Assembly: GCA_003339415.1 (NCBI GenBank)
Contig: PDHQ01000015.1
Coordinates: forward strand, 1 to 64,000
DNA: 64,000 bases
Direction: 5' to 3'
From: Ophiocordyceps camponoti-saundersi (nom. inval.)
Lineage: Eukaryota > Ascomycota > Sordariomycetes > Hypocreales > Ophiocordycipitaceae
Shown here: positions 20,710 through 31,959 of the stretch, piece by piece
Layout: each line of letters starts with the position of its first letter
Numbering within the stretch: position 1 is the stretch's first letter
Translations under genes and position numbers: made by a program
The notes under the pieces: generated by a model
The model's input: the letters and a program-made list of their open reading frames with translations, nothing else
The model's database searches: none
Told to the model about the DNA's origin: nothing

Positions 20710-22686
20710 ATGAGTAGCCCTCCGCCGCCGCCGCCGCCTCCTCATGGCGAGGTGCCGAGATCGTCTGGGTTGCCGCCTGGGAAATACGACATCTTCGTTA
20801 TACCGGAGCACTCAGCTGGTGCTGGTTTTCTGTATCTGCCGTCTCTGAGGCCGAGTTCGAATAGTTTTGCTGCTGGCTTCGCTTCGGCCCTCATACTCGT
20901 CGCCCTCTTCCAAAGCATGGCCCCCGCTTTCCGAGCATGGTGGGAGAGTTTTCAGGGCCTGGGCAATATGGGTATCACCCTGCTCATCGTCGGCGTCGGC
21001 TTCGGAGCCTGGGCATTGGGGCGTGCTCAGAAAGACACTCCAAGCTCGGGCTACAGGCCCAGCGGTAACCCCCCTGGTGGAGGGACGCAATCGGCCGGTG
21101 GCGGCTTCGGCGTGCCACCGGGCCAGCCTGGTTCTGGACGTCCACCACCTCCGCCTCACGGCAGTAGCAGTTCCGCCCCGCCCCCACCCCCGCCTCCACC
21201 TCCGCCTCCACCTCAACCCGAGGAGGCTGATCCACAGCCCGCGGACGCTTCCGAGAATGCAGCTCCACCGCCTCCCCGGTCGGACAAGCCGAAGCCAACA
21301 TGGCAGCGCCCGCCTCCCAAGCCGACGACACCCAAGGCCGAGAAGACGAAGGGAGCATGGGAAAGGGCTCGCGAGGAGATGAGGAAGAAGGAAGAAGAAC
21401 GCAAGGCCAAAGAAGCAGGTGAAAAGCGACGCGAGGAGGCCAACCGACGACTTGCCGAACTGCGCGCCAAAGACGCCCAGGAGCGGCATGAACGGGATGA
21501 GAAAGCGCGTAAGGAGAAAGAGACCAGAGAAGCAAGGGAGAAAGAGGCCCGAGAAAGAAAAGAGAGAGAGCTGGCTGAGGAGAAGAGGAAGCAGCTGGCT
21601 GAGGAACAAAAGCAGAGGCAAGCCGCTGAAAGACTGACGAAGGAACGGCTTGACAAGGAGGCCAAGGAGTGCGAGGACAAGGCCACGCCCAGCTCGTATG
21701 CCTATTCGGCCGTGGGAGAGAAGACCAACATGTGGCCAAACGGTCGACCGACGGTGGCACCCTCTCAGGCCGGTAGCACGGTATCGAGTCCCGAAGTAAA
21801 ACGACCGCCGGCGCCGACAGCCAAGACGTGTGTCGGAACTGAGGACGACGCTTATTCGTACCGGCCGTATGACCGACCGCAATCGGGAAAGAAATGGAGG
21901 CGGCGACCGTCGGCTTCATCAGTGGGCGGATCCGAGTCGTCGTGGGCGCCGTCTCAGACGACGACACGAACATCGCCGCCGCCGTCGGTGCGCGGGCCGT
22001 ATTCGACAAAGGACCCAGACAAGATTGTCATCCAGGCTGTGTATCTCTTCATGAACCAATTCGCCAAGACGCCTGCCAGCCAGCTGGTGTCGGGCGTCGG
22101 GTCGGTCACGGACGGGCTGATTTTGCGGATGACGACCGAGGGCCTTTTCATCGACGACGACGTTCGCGGTGTTCCGCAGCGCGAGTGGGACGTCAAGGCC
22201 TGGACGCTTCAGCACGTCGAGGCATGGTGCCCTCCGCACTGCCTCAAGGGCGTGACGGCTGCGGCCGCCAGCAAGAACAGCCCGCCGCACCTGCTGTACA
22301 AGATGACGACAGCGCGACGCAATGCCGAAAAAGAACGACAGCTGACGGGCGAAGATGCGGACGCGTACCTGTCGGAGATGCTGCGGGCCTGTCGTGAGTG
22401 CTGCCGACTCGGGCTCTGCGAGAAGCGCTTCGGCCACGCTAGCATCCAGACGGCGTCGGGCCAAGCGGGCGAGTGGCGCGACAAGGGACTGCACGTTCTG
22501 CGGGCGACGATACGCGACCAGGAGGCGAAGCGCTATCTGTTTGTCATGGACGAGGCCGAAGGCTGGAAGATGGCCGTCGGTCTCCAGCGTCTGCGGCGAG
22601 GGACGCAGGTGCGCCAGCTGGGCGTCAGTGGCATGGCGCCGTCCGAGGCCAGAGGGGCTCTGGAGATGCTCGGATGGACGGGGTAA
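20710..22686 (+). CDS. conserved fungal membrane protein, Pro-rich and coiled-coil, 658 aa
   Basis: Single exon from ATG 20710. A Pro-rich start leads to a conserved-looking PPGKYDIFVIPEHSAG motif (about 21-40), then two hydrophobic segments (about 52-73 and 88-105, FAAGFASALILVALF and ITLLIVGVGFGAWAL). A Gly/Pro linker with a 13-Pro run follows, then a charged Lys/Glu/Arg coiled coil (about 215-325). The C-terminal 190 residues form a separate domain (KIVIQAVYLFMNQFAKTPAS onward) that looks folded. I recognise the overall layout as one of the uncharacterised proteins kept across Sordariomycetes, but no function. Probably anchored with a long cytosolic part. Confidence 0.75.
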   Translation: MSSPPPPPPPPHGEVPRSSGLPPGKYDIFVIPEHSAGAGFLYLPSLRPSSNSFAAGFASALILVALFQSMAPAFRAWWESFQGLGNMGITLLIVGVGFGAWALGRAQKDTPSSGYRPSGNPPGGGTQSAGGGFGVPPGQPGSGRPPPPPHGSSSSAPPPPPPPPPPPPQPEEADPQPADASENAAPPPPRSDKPKPTWQRPPPKPTTPKAEKTKGAWERAREEMRKKEEERKAKEAGEKRREEANRRLAELRAKDAQERHERDEKARKEKETREAREKEARERKERELAEEKRKQLAEEQKQRQAAERLTKERLDKEAKECEDKATPSSYAYSAVGEKTNMWPNGRPTVAPSQAGSTVSSPEVKRPPAPTAKTCVGTEDDAYSYRPYDRPQSGKKWRRRPSASSVGGSESSWAPSQTTTRTSPPPSVRGPYSTKDPDKIVIQAVYLFMNQFAKTPASQLVSGVGSVTDGLILRMTTEGLFIDDDVRGVPQREWDVKAWTLQHVEAWCPPHCLKGVTAAAASKNSPPHLLYKMTTARRNAEKERQLTGEDADAYLSEMLRACRECCRLGLCEKRFGHASIQTASGQAGEWRDKGLHVLRATIRDQEAKRYLFVMDEAEGWKMAVGLQRLRRGTQVRQLGVSGMAPSEARGALEMLGWTG

Positions 22687-23443
22687 AGGTTTTTTTTTAT
22701 CAAGGGGCAAAGGGTTTTCTCCCGTCTTACTCTCGGAACGGTTGGGAGTAGGCCCTTTTGTTTATGTGTGAGCCGACGACTGGAATGGAAGGGAACGATG
22801 CATGGCGAGCAAACTCATTACAGCCGGACGCCCCAGTGGCGGGTGGGGGGTGGATATCTGGCACAGGCAGCATGACGAGCGGTTTTCCCCCCCCTCTATT
22901 CTTGTTTTTCTTTCCTTTTTCTTTTTCCCCTTCCTGTTCCCCTTCCTTTCTGGCCCCCAAAAATGTCTCGGCGAACGCGAAAAGGCGAGGGCTGGATTTT
23001 ATCTGCTGTCGATATGGAGAGGATTAGTAGGTTGGTAGGGTGGTTGTGCATGTAGCATGGAAGAAAGCATCATATCATCATGATATCGGCGAACCTCTTC
23101 AGCCGCGTCGTGAGGCTGAGGGGGGAGGCGCGTGCTGATTGTTGTATCGTTTGTTGGTCATATGCAGGTTTTTGCCTCTTCAGCGGATCACATCTGAATC
23201 CTGATAATGATATATATATATGTATATATACAACATGCATGCACGTAAAGCACTTGCATTGTACATACAGACATGCATGCTATTGTGTGTGCGCCGTGTC
23301 GTCTGTGTAGAACTGCGACGATTGTTTCCATCGACGTTGGCTAGGTAGTCTCTGAAACATGGGGGTAGTTCGAATGTCTCTGTGTAGGGCTGTGCAGGGT
23401 ATATAGCCTATGAAGTGACCCTTGTTAAGCACTTGCATTGGTT
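22687..23443. other. intergenic, 3' flank and tRNA upstream
   Basis: Non-coding. Contains T-rich and C-rich tracts near 22880-22950 and an AT microsatellite at about 23209-23229. Confidence 0.5.
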
Positions 23444-23523
23444 GGCCTATTAGTCTAGGGGTTAGGACGTTGGATTTTGACTCCGAATCTTCCAAAGTCA
23501 TCAGTTCGAATCTGATATAGGCC
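23444..23523 (+). tRNA. tRNA-Gln (TTG) with 9-base intron
   Basis: A full cloverleaf can be drawn: acceptor GGCCTAT/ATAGGCC, D-arm GTCT/GGAC, anticodon stem TTGGA/TCCAA, T-arm ATCAG/CTGAT with loop TTCGAAT. The anticodon stem pairs perfectly only if 9 bases (23481-23489) are removed just 3' of position 37, the standard place for nuclear tRNA introns; this also leaves a normal 4-base variable loop. The anticodon is TTG at 23477-23479. A run of seven T at 23528-23534 is a Pol III terminator. Confidence 0.85.
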
Positions 23524-23527
23524 TTGG

Positions 23528-23534
23528 TTTTTTT
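23528..23534 (+). terminator. Pol III T-run of tRNA-Gln
   Basis: Seven T residues beginning five bases after the tRNA 3' end. Confidence 0.7.
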
Positions 23535-24318
23535 AGTATTTCCATCAACACTCTAAAACCTCTTTACTCTTATGTTTTTCTCGATGGTCGGTGCTTAAAT
23601 CGTACGTTGTAAAATTATTTGTTGGATTTTGGAAATCTCATTGTTTTCGGATCGCTTTTTCTTTCACGCTTCGACTCATCCCAATACGTCTTACCAGGCA
23701 GCAACATCAATGCGAAGATGACTCATGAAGATCTACATACTAACATGTCTGACCATCGATAATGTCGTCAGAATTGAAGAAGCGGGATATCTGTATTTTT
23801 CTTCCTCTCATTGCACATTGTAGATAGGTCTTCATGGAATCGTGATAATACTTTCGCTGCCTGATCTACCAGTAGAATCAACTCGACTGGCAACCCTTTA
23901 AAGACACAGAAGACACGCCACATCCGAACTCAGGGTCGTCCTCTTCAAGTAACACAACACGCGCTCTACTTCCCGTTTGACTTCGCTACGCTTTCCGAGC
24001 AATCTGCCTCCCGCAACCTCACCTATAATCACACACGCACACCAACCTCATGAAGTGCCCCGGCTCCCTCATAACTGCACTTAACAGGGGGATTCCTGCG
24101 ATTGACTTACTGAGCACATTCCTGTACTGTGTAAATGCTCTCATAGCTTTGCTTCTTGATGACTATCAACTCCTCTACAGAAATAAAGCATTGCGCCGTC
24201 AATGATGTCCCGCGTAAGAACAAGCTGACCGTAGGTGAACTCATCTAGGTGAAAGGGGTCAAGGTTACAGAGAAAAAGACAAGAAGGAAGAGGCAGGACG
24301 AAAGAGAAGGTAACGCCT
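23535..24318. other. intergenic, no gene seen
   Basis: Lies between the tRNA and the 3' end of the AKR1-like gene. No coding or RNA signature found. Confidence 0.5.
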
Positions 24319-26753
24319 CTACGCCTCCTCGGTGCCTATCGCCTCGTAGTCCCCCCTCGTCCTCATGCCCGTCAACCGCATCAACGGCGGACTCTCATAC
24401 ATGGCCGTGTAATCAACCTTTGCACCGCCCAGCATGGCAGCACCATTGTCCCTCCTCGCGAAGCAGGGCGCCGGATCGCACCAGAAATCTTTACAGTTGG
24501 AGATGCAGCCTCGGCTGTAAGGATTCTTCCTTCTGCGCCGATTGGTTCCACCGGCGGCTCCTCGGCCGGCGATAGTTTCGATGAAGGGGTCCACACCCAG
24601 GAGACGGCTCCACTGCTTGACGAGACCGCCTGCACCCCGGGCGCGCTGGGCGTTGGGGCCGGACCGAGCCCCGTCGGCGAGAGAGGCGAGGTTCGGGTCT
24701 AGCGGCGTACCGGTGGAGGTGAGTGCCGTCGTCGTGGTAGGGGGGCCCAAGTGAATGCCCGTCATGTTCTCATACGTCGTTGTTCCGCGCGAAACTTGGA
24801 AAAATTGTGTGAATATGAGCATGAAGACCCAAACGAGCTGGAGCGAGATCCAGGTTGCGAGGAGGAGCGTGTAGGCGTCTGCGTTGAGCATCCTACATAG
24901 GCTGGCATTAAGGACGCGACAGCTTTCCGACGCGTCTTCCGCCAGGCTACCAAAGTCTGAGAAGGCGTCAGCCGCGTGAAAGAATCAGGGAGTGAAGGGC
25001 CAAGAGGAAAGGGTTGTTGCCCACAATAGCACAATAGCCAATCGTAAGATAAGATCCCAACCGCTAAGCAGAGAAGGTAGAGGAAGAACTGCCTGTGGTT
25101 GTTGACGCCTACGCAATTATTTACCCAAGGGCAGTGGCTTGGTTCCGTCAGCTAACGACATAGTCGCAACAAGGGGGCAAGGTAACTTACTGGTCGTGCT
25201 TGGCCACGCAGCGCTGACATCGCCGGCAGTGCTTACTCCGGAGAGGCGTGCGAATCATGCACGTAACACAAAAGCTGGATTCGTCGTATTTCCACTCCTT
25301 CAGCAGCTCGTCGATGACGGCCCGCTGTTCCGCGATACCGTTGAGTTTTGGCACGAACCCCGGATCGTATCGTCCGCTGGCAACGAAGAAAAAGGTCGTT
25401 AGGCAGTAAAGAACGGCGAAGACGAGGTTGAGCAAGAGATGGGTCGGCCCCTTGGTTGGTCGCGTTGTGGCCGGCAGGACGACGAAAAGCCAGTCGAGAC
25501 CGACGAGGAAGAGGGAGCCTGCAAAGATGCCGGACATCCAGGGCTTTTTTCCCCGAGAGGTCAATTCTCGAATGAGACACGCCAAAGGGCAAGGAGGGCA
25601 GACGACTCACCGTCTTGTGAAAATGGCGCATGTCAGGAGGCGCATACTCCATGACTTCACGGGCAGACCATAGAACACCGTATAGCACAGCAGCGGCGGC
25701 GGGGAGGGCGAGAAAGATGGGGAGACGCGACAGGACGAGTAAGGTGGCCCAGGTCAAAGCAAAGGGCCACAGGAACAGGAAGCGGTTGACAAATGCTCGC
25801 TTGTCCTTTAGAAAATAGCTGGCTCCGGGCCAGGGCGGCGTGGCAACGTGACCATCATGGCCGTAGCCGCACTCGCGAAGAGCGCGGTGCCAGACAGGCT
25901 GCGTATTGAGCTCGCTGGCGGTAACGGCGGGCGTTTTGCCTGTGTCTGTCTTGGCGAATCGGTCGGCGCCGTACTCGATGAGCTTAAGGACGCAACCCGG
26001 GTTCCCTTTAACCAGGGCCCAATGCAGGGCGGTGAAGCCGTGTTCGTCCGACGCGTGAACGCTGGCGCCCCAGCGGAGAAAGACGTCGACGCACTGGGGG
26101 AAGCCCTTGTAGGCAGCCCACATTAGAGCCGTGTGGCCATAGCTGTCGAGTACGTCGACGGGGATGCCTTGGTGCAGCAGTAGAACTATAAGTAGCACGT
26201 TTCCATTAAAGGTCGAGATATGCAGCGTGTTGTAGCCCTGAGCGTCGGTAATAAGCGGATCAGCGCCGTGCTGAAGGAGCAGGTTGACCGTGTAGTAGTG
26301 GCATCGCTGGGCCGCCCATTGCAGCGGTGTGGCGACCGACTCGCCGCCCTTGCGATTGATCTCTGCGCCGTGTTGGATGAGGAAGCTGCACATGCCATAC
26401 TGGTTGTTGATGGCAGCCCACTGCCGGCACGCGCGTCAGCCGTTCGCCCCCGGGGCCCTTTTCTCTCTCGCAGTCTCTCGTGTTTCTCTCTATCTCACAT
26501 GCAGAGGGGTGATGCCCTCGTCGTCGGCAAAAGTAGCGTCGAACTCGCCAGACTCGAAAAGGCGCTCCATGGCAGCTATGTCGCCGAGTCGGGCCAGCTG
26601 CATGATGTCGCTCGTCGACGTCTCGGCCGGCGTCAGCCTGCCCAATTCCATTTCGCTGTTGAGTTGCGGCGCGGCCGTAGTCGACTTTGACGCCGGCTGG
26701 ACGGGAGACACTGCGGCGGCGACGGCGCTTCCGGGGCGCTTCGGGCTGTCCAT
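24319..26753 (-). CDS. AKR1: AKR1-type ankyrin-DHHC protein S-palmitoyltransferase, 5 exons
   Basis: Minus-strand exons 26753-26499, 26420-25611, 25543-25191, 25137-25025 and 24956-24319 join in phase to 722 residues, normal for Akr1. The enzyme moves palmitate from CoA to protein cysteines at Golgi/endosome membranes. Residues about 52-295 hold ankyrin repeats (GITPLHWAAIN crosses intron 1; [32 protein letters not shown]). Membrane helices follow, then the cysteine-rich domain [10 protein letters not shown] and [20 protein letters not shown]; the catalytic DHHC (about 472-475) is itself split by intron 3. Two more helices and TTYENMTG close the core, and the tail is Arg-rich. Intron 4 (25024-24957, donor GTGGGC) is needed to restore frame into AEDASESC and onward. 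The intact catalytic motif argues for a working gene. The next gene diverges at 27312. Confidence 0.92.
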
Positions 26754-27311
26754 CGGCGCGGCGTCGAGGACTCGAGGCCTCGACGACAGTAAAGGGGGGG
26801 GAGGGAGGAAGAGACGGCACCGGGAGACGGCACCGGGAGACGGAGCGGTAGGGTGCTCAGCTAGAGGTAGCTGCCGGCATGACCCCTGTCTTCGAACTCG
26901 ATATCACAGGTTGTCAAAGGATGAATTGAAAGACGACAAGAGAGAGCGCAGGGTGTTGACGAGAAGAGCGGGACAGACGGGGCGGAAGTAGGAGAGGCCG
27001 CTCACGATTTTGGCCGCGAGAGGCTCGGCGCGGTGAAGGAGGCTAAGCAAGGAAGGTAGCTGATACGCGATAAGACCTCACGCGCTGCAGCTGTCTCACG
27101 TCAACTCCGAGCACCGAAACAAAGTACAGAATACATACCTCTCGCCTTAGCCTGCTGACCAAAACGAAAGCGATTGTCCCGCTATTCCCGGGAACGGCTT
27201 AGGGGGCAGCGCGGCCCGAGAAGACGCCGGGATAGATAGCCTTGCCAGCTTTCATCACAGCCTCGCCACAGCAAGTCACGGCGGCTCAAACGACCAGACT
27301 CAGCCCCCGCC
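26754..27311. other. divergent promoter region AKR1 / SRP receptor beta
   Basis: 558 bases between two divergent starts. Non-coding; likely a shared bidirectional promoter with leaders. Confidence 0.6.
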
Positions 27312-28178
27312 ATGGCAACGTCCTTTACCAGCATCGTCGAGGCCCTTCTCACGCCTTCTCTCCCTGTACTGATTCTCGGCTTGATCATCGTCTTCGGCGG
27401 TCCCGTTCTCCTTCACCTGCTGCTCTCCTCTTCGACAAGCTACACCGTCCCCTCTAGCGTTGTCCTTGTTGGTCCTGAGGGCGCCGGAAAGACGTCGCTC
27501 GTCACTCTTCTGGAGCGCGGCTCCGGCCCTGCCCAAACCCATACTTCTCAGACGTCCCACGCTGTCGAGCTCAATGCGTCGACCGATTCGGCCTCACGCC
27601 AATCCTTTCGCAATCATGACGACGACTCTGGTACGCACACCAAATTTCTTCTCATCGATACGCCAGGCCACCCGAAACTGCGAAGCGTCGCCATGGGGAG
27701 CTTGAGCAGAGAAAAGAAGATTCGAGCCGTCGTCTTCCTCGTCGATGCGTCTGCCCTCGCCGAGCATGACACTCTGGCCTCTGCCGCCTCTTACCTGTAC
27801 GACCTGCTGCTTTTCTTTCAGAGGCGCAATGCCGCTAAGCCCAGCGCCCGTACGACTATTCCTATTCTCGTCGCTGCAAATAAGATGGACCTCTTTACTG
27901 CCCTGCCACCAGCTTCAGTCCGCTCTCGTCTGGAGTCCGAGTTGGCACGAATTCGTGCTTCGAGGAGCAAGGGCTTGCTGGATTCGGGCGATGACGTTGG
28001 CTCCGATGACCAAGACGTCTGGCTGGGCGAATTTGGCTCTGGCGAGTTTTCTTTCCAACAGATGACCGAGTTCGACATTGAGGTCGACGTCGTCGGGGGC
28101 AGCATCGTGGCTCGCGGGGCAGAAGGGCCCGATGTCGACGGATGGTGGCAGTGGATGGCACAAAGGGTGGTTTCATGA
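27312..28178 (+). CDS. SRP102: signal recognition particle receptor subunit beta, 288 aa
   Basis: Single exon. An N-terminal membrane anchor (about residues 17-39, PVLILGLIIVFGGPVLLHLL) is followed by a Ras/Arf-like GTPase: G1 GPEGAGKTS (about 53-61), G3 DTPGHPKLR, G4 NKMDL, and a C-terminal helix. This is the ER-membrane GTPase that holds SRP receptor alpha and takes part in cotranslational targeting. Length and motif order match the fungal family. The gene converges with cystathionine beta-synthase, leaving only about 180 bases between stops. Confidence 0.92.
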   Translation: MATSFTSIVEALLTPSLPVLILGLIIVFGGPVLLHLLLSSSTSYTVPSSVVLVGPEGAGKTSLVTLLERGSGPAQTHTSQTSHAVELNASTDSASRQSFRNHDDDSGTHTKFLLIDTPGHPKLRSVAMGSLSREKKIRAVVFLVDASALAEHDTLASAASYLYDLLLFFQRRNAAKPSARTTIPILVAANKMDLFTALPPASVRSRLESELARIRASRSKGLLDSGDDVGSDDQDVWLGEFGSGEFSFQQMTEFDIEVDVVGGSIVARGAEGPDVDGWWQWMAQRVVS

Positions 28179-28361
28179 GGCTATGACTTTAACATATGCC
28201 ATATGGTGGCCCTATCCCACGGCGCCCGAGAGCGCCTTAATACTCCAGCAAATGACAACACCTTCCTCGACCGCCAGTTGCCGCAAACACCCGACGTGAC
28301 GACCCCGTCGGACAAAATGCTAGATACATCCAAGATAAACAAGGAAAAAGAAAAAAGACAT

Positions 28362-29978
28362 TTACTGCTTCCTATTAACCATCCAGGTGAGCAGGTCGAC
28401 TTTGGTTACTACTGCCACGGGCTTGGACAGCGCCTTGGCATCGCCGCTCTTTTCCGTCACTACGGCCGCGCTGTTCCACTCGAAGAAGTTGCTCAGCTGC
28501 GAAAGAGGCGTATCGGTTGTGATCTCGACAAATTTCCTCCTGCGACTGGCAGCCCCTCGACGGGGGTCCGTGACCACTTCTTCCAGGCGGCCAAAGTCGA
28601 ACATGACGTCGCTGACGGGGCTTTTCCCTGTAGCCCGGCCGCGCGAGATGTAGCTCAGCAGGTTGCCCAACGTCACCAGGCCGACGAGCCGCGACGAGGA
28701 GAGGACAGGCAGCTGATCGAAGCCCTTGTCGCGCATCGTCTCGATGGCTTCCGAGCACGTCGCTGTCGCCTCAATGGAGGTGACGGGCTTGAGTCGTAGG
28801 GAGCCCACTGTAGCCCCGTGGTAAGGGTCCGCTGCGGCCGTGGAGGCACCGTTGACCGCGATCTCGACGCCCTCAGCTGCCGGAAGTAAGCCGTTAGCTG
28901 CCAGCCAGTCGTCATCGGCAAACTTTGACAGGTAGCTTCTGATGCTGTCGGGCAAGACGACGACGACGACGTGGCCCCTGCCGAGATTCAGGTCCTTGAC
29001 AGCCTGTAACATGGCCGCCATGGCCGAGCCGGAGCTGCCGCCTACCAGCAGGCCCTCCTCAGCGATGAGACGTCTGGCGAGGAGGAACGACTCCCGGTCA
29101 TCCGTCTTGTACCACCTGTCGACAAGGTCGCGGTCGAGGACGTCCGGAACGAAGTCGTATCCGATGCCCTCGACCTTGTACGGCTCGTTGGCGTGTTTCT
29201 CGTTGAGCGAGTCAGGGAGGGCCAGGATGCTCCCCTCCGGATCGGCGGCAACAATCTTGACATCACGGCTGTGCTTTCTCAGACCCCTGGCCAGCCCGGT
29301 GATGGTTCCTCCCGTGCCAGCGCCGGCGACGACGACATCTACGCGGCCGCCCGTCTGCTCCCAGATCTCCTCCGCCGTGCCGAGCTCGTGAGCCAGGGGA
29401 TTGTCCTTGTTGCCATACTGGTCGAGGATGTGAGCGTTAGGGATCTCCTTTTCGAGCCTACGGGCGACGCCGATGTGTGACTCGGGACTATCCCAGGCGG
29501 CTTGGCTGGGCGTCCGGATAATGGTGGCGCCGAGAGCGCGAAGGACGGCCACCTTTTCAGCTGACATCTTCTCCGGCAGGGTGATGATGGTTTTGTAGCC
29601 CTTGATAGCGCCAACGAGAGCGAGACCAATACCTCTTGTTGTTGATAGCGCACGTCAGAGACGAGGACAAAAGAGACTGTGTTATCGAAGACGGTGACGA
29701 CAAACTCACGTATTACCGCTCGTAGGCTCAATCAGCGTGTCGCCCGGCTTTATCCTGCCGCTTCGCTCGGCTTCCTGGATCATGCGCAAGGCGATTCTAT
29801 CCTTGACGCTGCCGCCGGCGTTGAACAGCTCAGCCTTGACATAGACTTGACATTCGACCCCCAGCGATTGCGGCACACGGTTGAGCCGCACTAGGGGCGA
29901 GTTGCCGATGAGGTCAGTGGCTGAGAGCACCGTTGCCGGCTTGCGGCCGACGAAGGGTAGCTCAGAGGTGGCCATCAC
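28362..29978 (-). CDS. CYS4: cystathionine beta-synthase, 2 exons
   Basis: Minus-strand exons 29978-29710 and 29634-28362 join in phase (intron 75 bp, donor GTGAGT) to 513 residues. PLP-dependent enzyme that condenses serine and homocysteine to cystathionine in the cytosol, first step of transsulfuration. The PLP lysine lies in NAGGSVKDR (Lys59), EPTSGNTGIGLA crosses the intron, GTGGTITG is the phosphate loop, and [12 protein letters not shown] lies further on. Two C-terminal CBS repeats (about 365-510; [20 protein letters not shown] and the end NSAAVVTEK...[11 protein letters not shown]) form the regulatory module. No N-terminal haem-binding extension is seen, as in yeast. A start at Met2 is equally possible. 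Confidence 0.94.
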
Positions 29979-31959
29979 GACGAACTTGGTTCTTTCTTTT
30001 CCCCTTTGATCGTTGAACGAAGAACAACAAAGCGAGGAAGAAGAAAGTATTATTATTATCTGAGAAGAGAGGAATGGAGGAAAAAAACGGGGGGGGAGAG
30101 ATTCCGCGCCCAGGACTGCTAAGCCTCTTCCAGACGTGAATTATGGGTCGCAAGAGGTGGCATGGACACGTTCGGCTGTCGTCGGTCGGCCATCTGATGA
30201 TGAGGGAGAGTAATTAGTCAATGCTTTGTTGATGCGACAACAGACAACTGCATGGGTATGTACGGATAGTCGTACTACCAATCTATCTCGATTCTCGACA
30301 AATTTATCGAGCCTTGGTTTCGGTTCCCATCAAGTTTGTTCGCAACTAGGAGGAATATACCTATATGTAGGTATACATAGGTACATATGTACACACATAA
30401 ACTCAAAGATACATGTACATGCATAAGCCTATCTGCCGTCGAAAGCTACCAGACCAACCGTCCTTCGTTAAAGCCCATTGTTGAAGAAGACCCGTGTCTT
30501 CATGAGAGAAACCTCATCAAGTATATGTCACGTGACTCGACGATGACGACGACCGCCGCCACATTAGAGTATCAGGTGGTAGCACAAGCTAAGCAATATT
30601 GTCCAGCTCTAATCCGTAGTCTGTATACCTAACTAGGTAGGTAATAACGAGACGAGAAAAACGCTATCGGTATTCTCCGTGAAGCCGGATACTAGAATGG
30701 CCGCCATCTTTCTTTTCCTACCTTGCCACTGTTATCTCCCCAGACCCCGGCCAACATTTTGTCCGAAGCAGGTATCATTCGACAATTCTAGGTTTTTCTC
30801 TAAATTGGATTTTCCCTAGCTTTCTTCAACTTCCTCTGACAGCTTAGAATCGGCTATGCTATTTTCCCACCGCAAAGTTCCAGGCTCCCGGGCCTAAGAA
30901 GGAACAGAGGAGAGTTCCAGTCGGTCTCAGCAGGGTGGATAGGATAGTGCCGTCGAAGAAAGGTGCTTTTGGGAGTGCTAGCTCGACTGTATTTGATATG
31001 AGAGCTTGGCTTTCAAGGGACTGGCAGAGGGAGGCTCTGTTGCTAGGCTAGATTGTGAGTAGCAATCACTCATGAGGAGCTTCTCAGAAGGCCGCACTCG
31101 AGTGTGCTAAATAGCTTGCTACGCTGCTCCTTTCTTATCAGACCTGTACTCCTCCCGCTATAGTCCTCCGATCCAGCTCCCTGAGTCGTAGCCTTGCCAT
31201 GTCATGGTGAGGCTCTCCATGAGAGTCGACGTTGGGGTTGTTCATCCGAATAGCACACAGGGGTTGGATCCTGAAATTTATGTTGAAGACATTGCACGAC
31301 GGCCTCAAAATCTGCACAATTGGGGCGCTATATGTGTGTATAGTCTCCAAGGCGTGTGTGGTGCCTTATGCCTCTTGGGAGACTGGGGGCCTAAGTAGCT
31401 CTGTAGGGCACGTGGGCACGTGTCCATGCACGTGATAAACACGCATAACATAGAACCTAGCTACGCAGGGAGGAACCCGGCGAATACAGGCGAATACATC
31501 ATCATCGAGCCTCATCATCTTGCCCCTAGTGCCTCACAGCCTAGGTCCCCTCTCTGGCGCCAGACAATTAAACACACACATATACACACACACACGAAGT
31601 AACATGGGGGGGGCGCTATCGACTCCCCTCTTGCAGTCGGAAACAGCCGATCGCAAAAGAATCTACAAAATTGCTTTGCTCAGGACGAGTGTGGTGTTTT
31701 CTACCTGATACTTGCTCAGGCATGACCTGATGTCAGTGTATAATTCAGGACTCGCCCCAAAGACGACAAGTTCCAGCCAAAAGAAACATGAAGCAGCTGC
31801 GTGGAAGGCCACACCATTACTCTGACACTCTATATTTTCTTGGTCCTGCTTTCTCTTTCTTATAGAGTCCATCCAAGACCGACACCCCTTCCTCATCTGT
31901 CTTGACATCCTTTCTCCCCTCTTTCACACCTATCATCCATCAATCTTTGCATAACCAGA
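29979..31959. other. about 2 kb intergenic, no gene seen
   Basis: Boundary between the core block and the next accessory block. Contains GTACATAC-type microsatellite-like tracts (about 30360-30425) but no supported gene or RNA. Confidence 0.5.

Noticed and set aside
20812..22009. Long minus-strand frames
   Set aside because: GC-rich antisense shadows of the coiled-coil protein; no family features.
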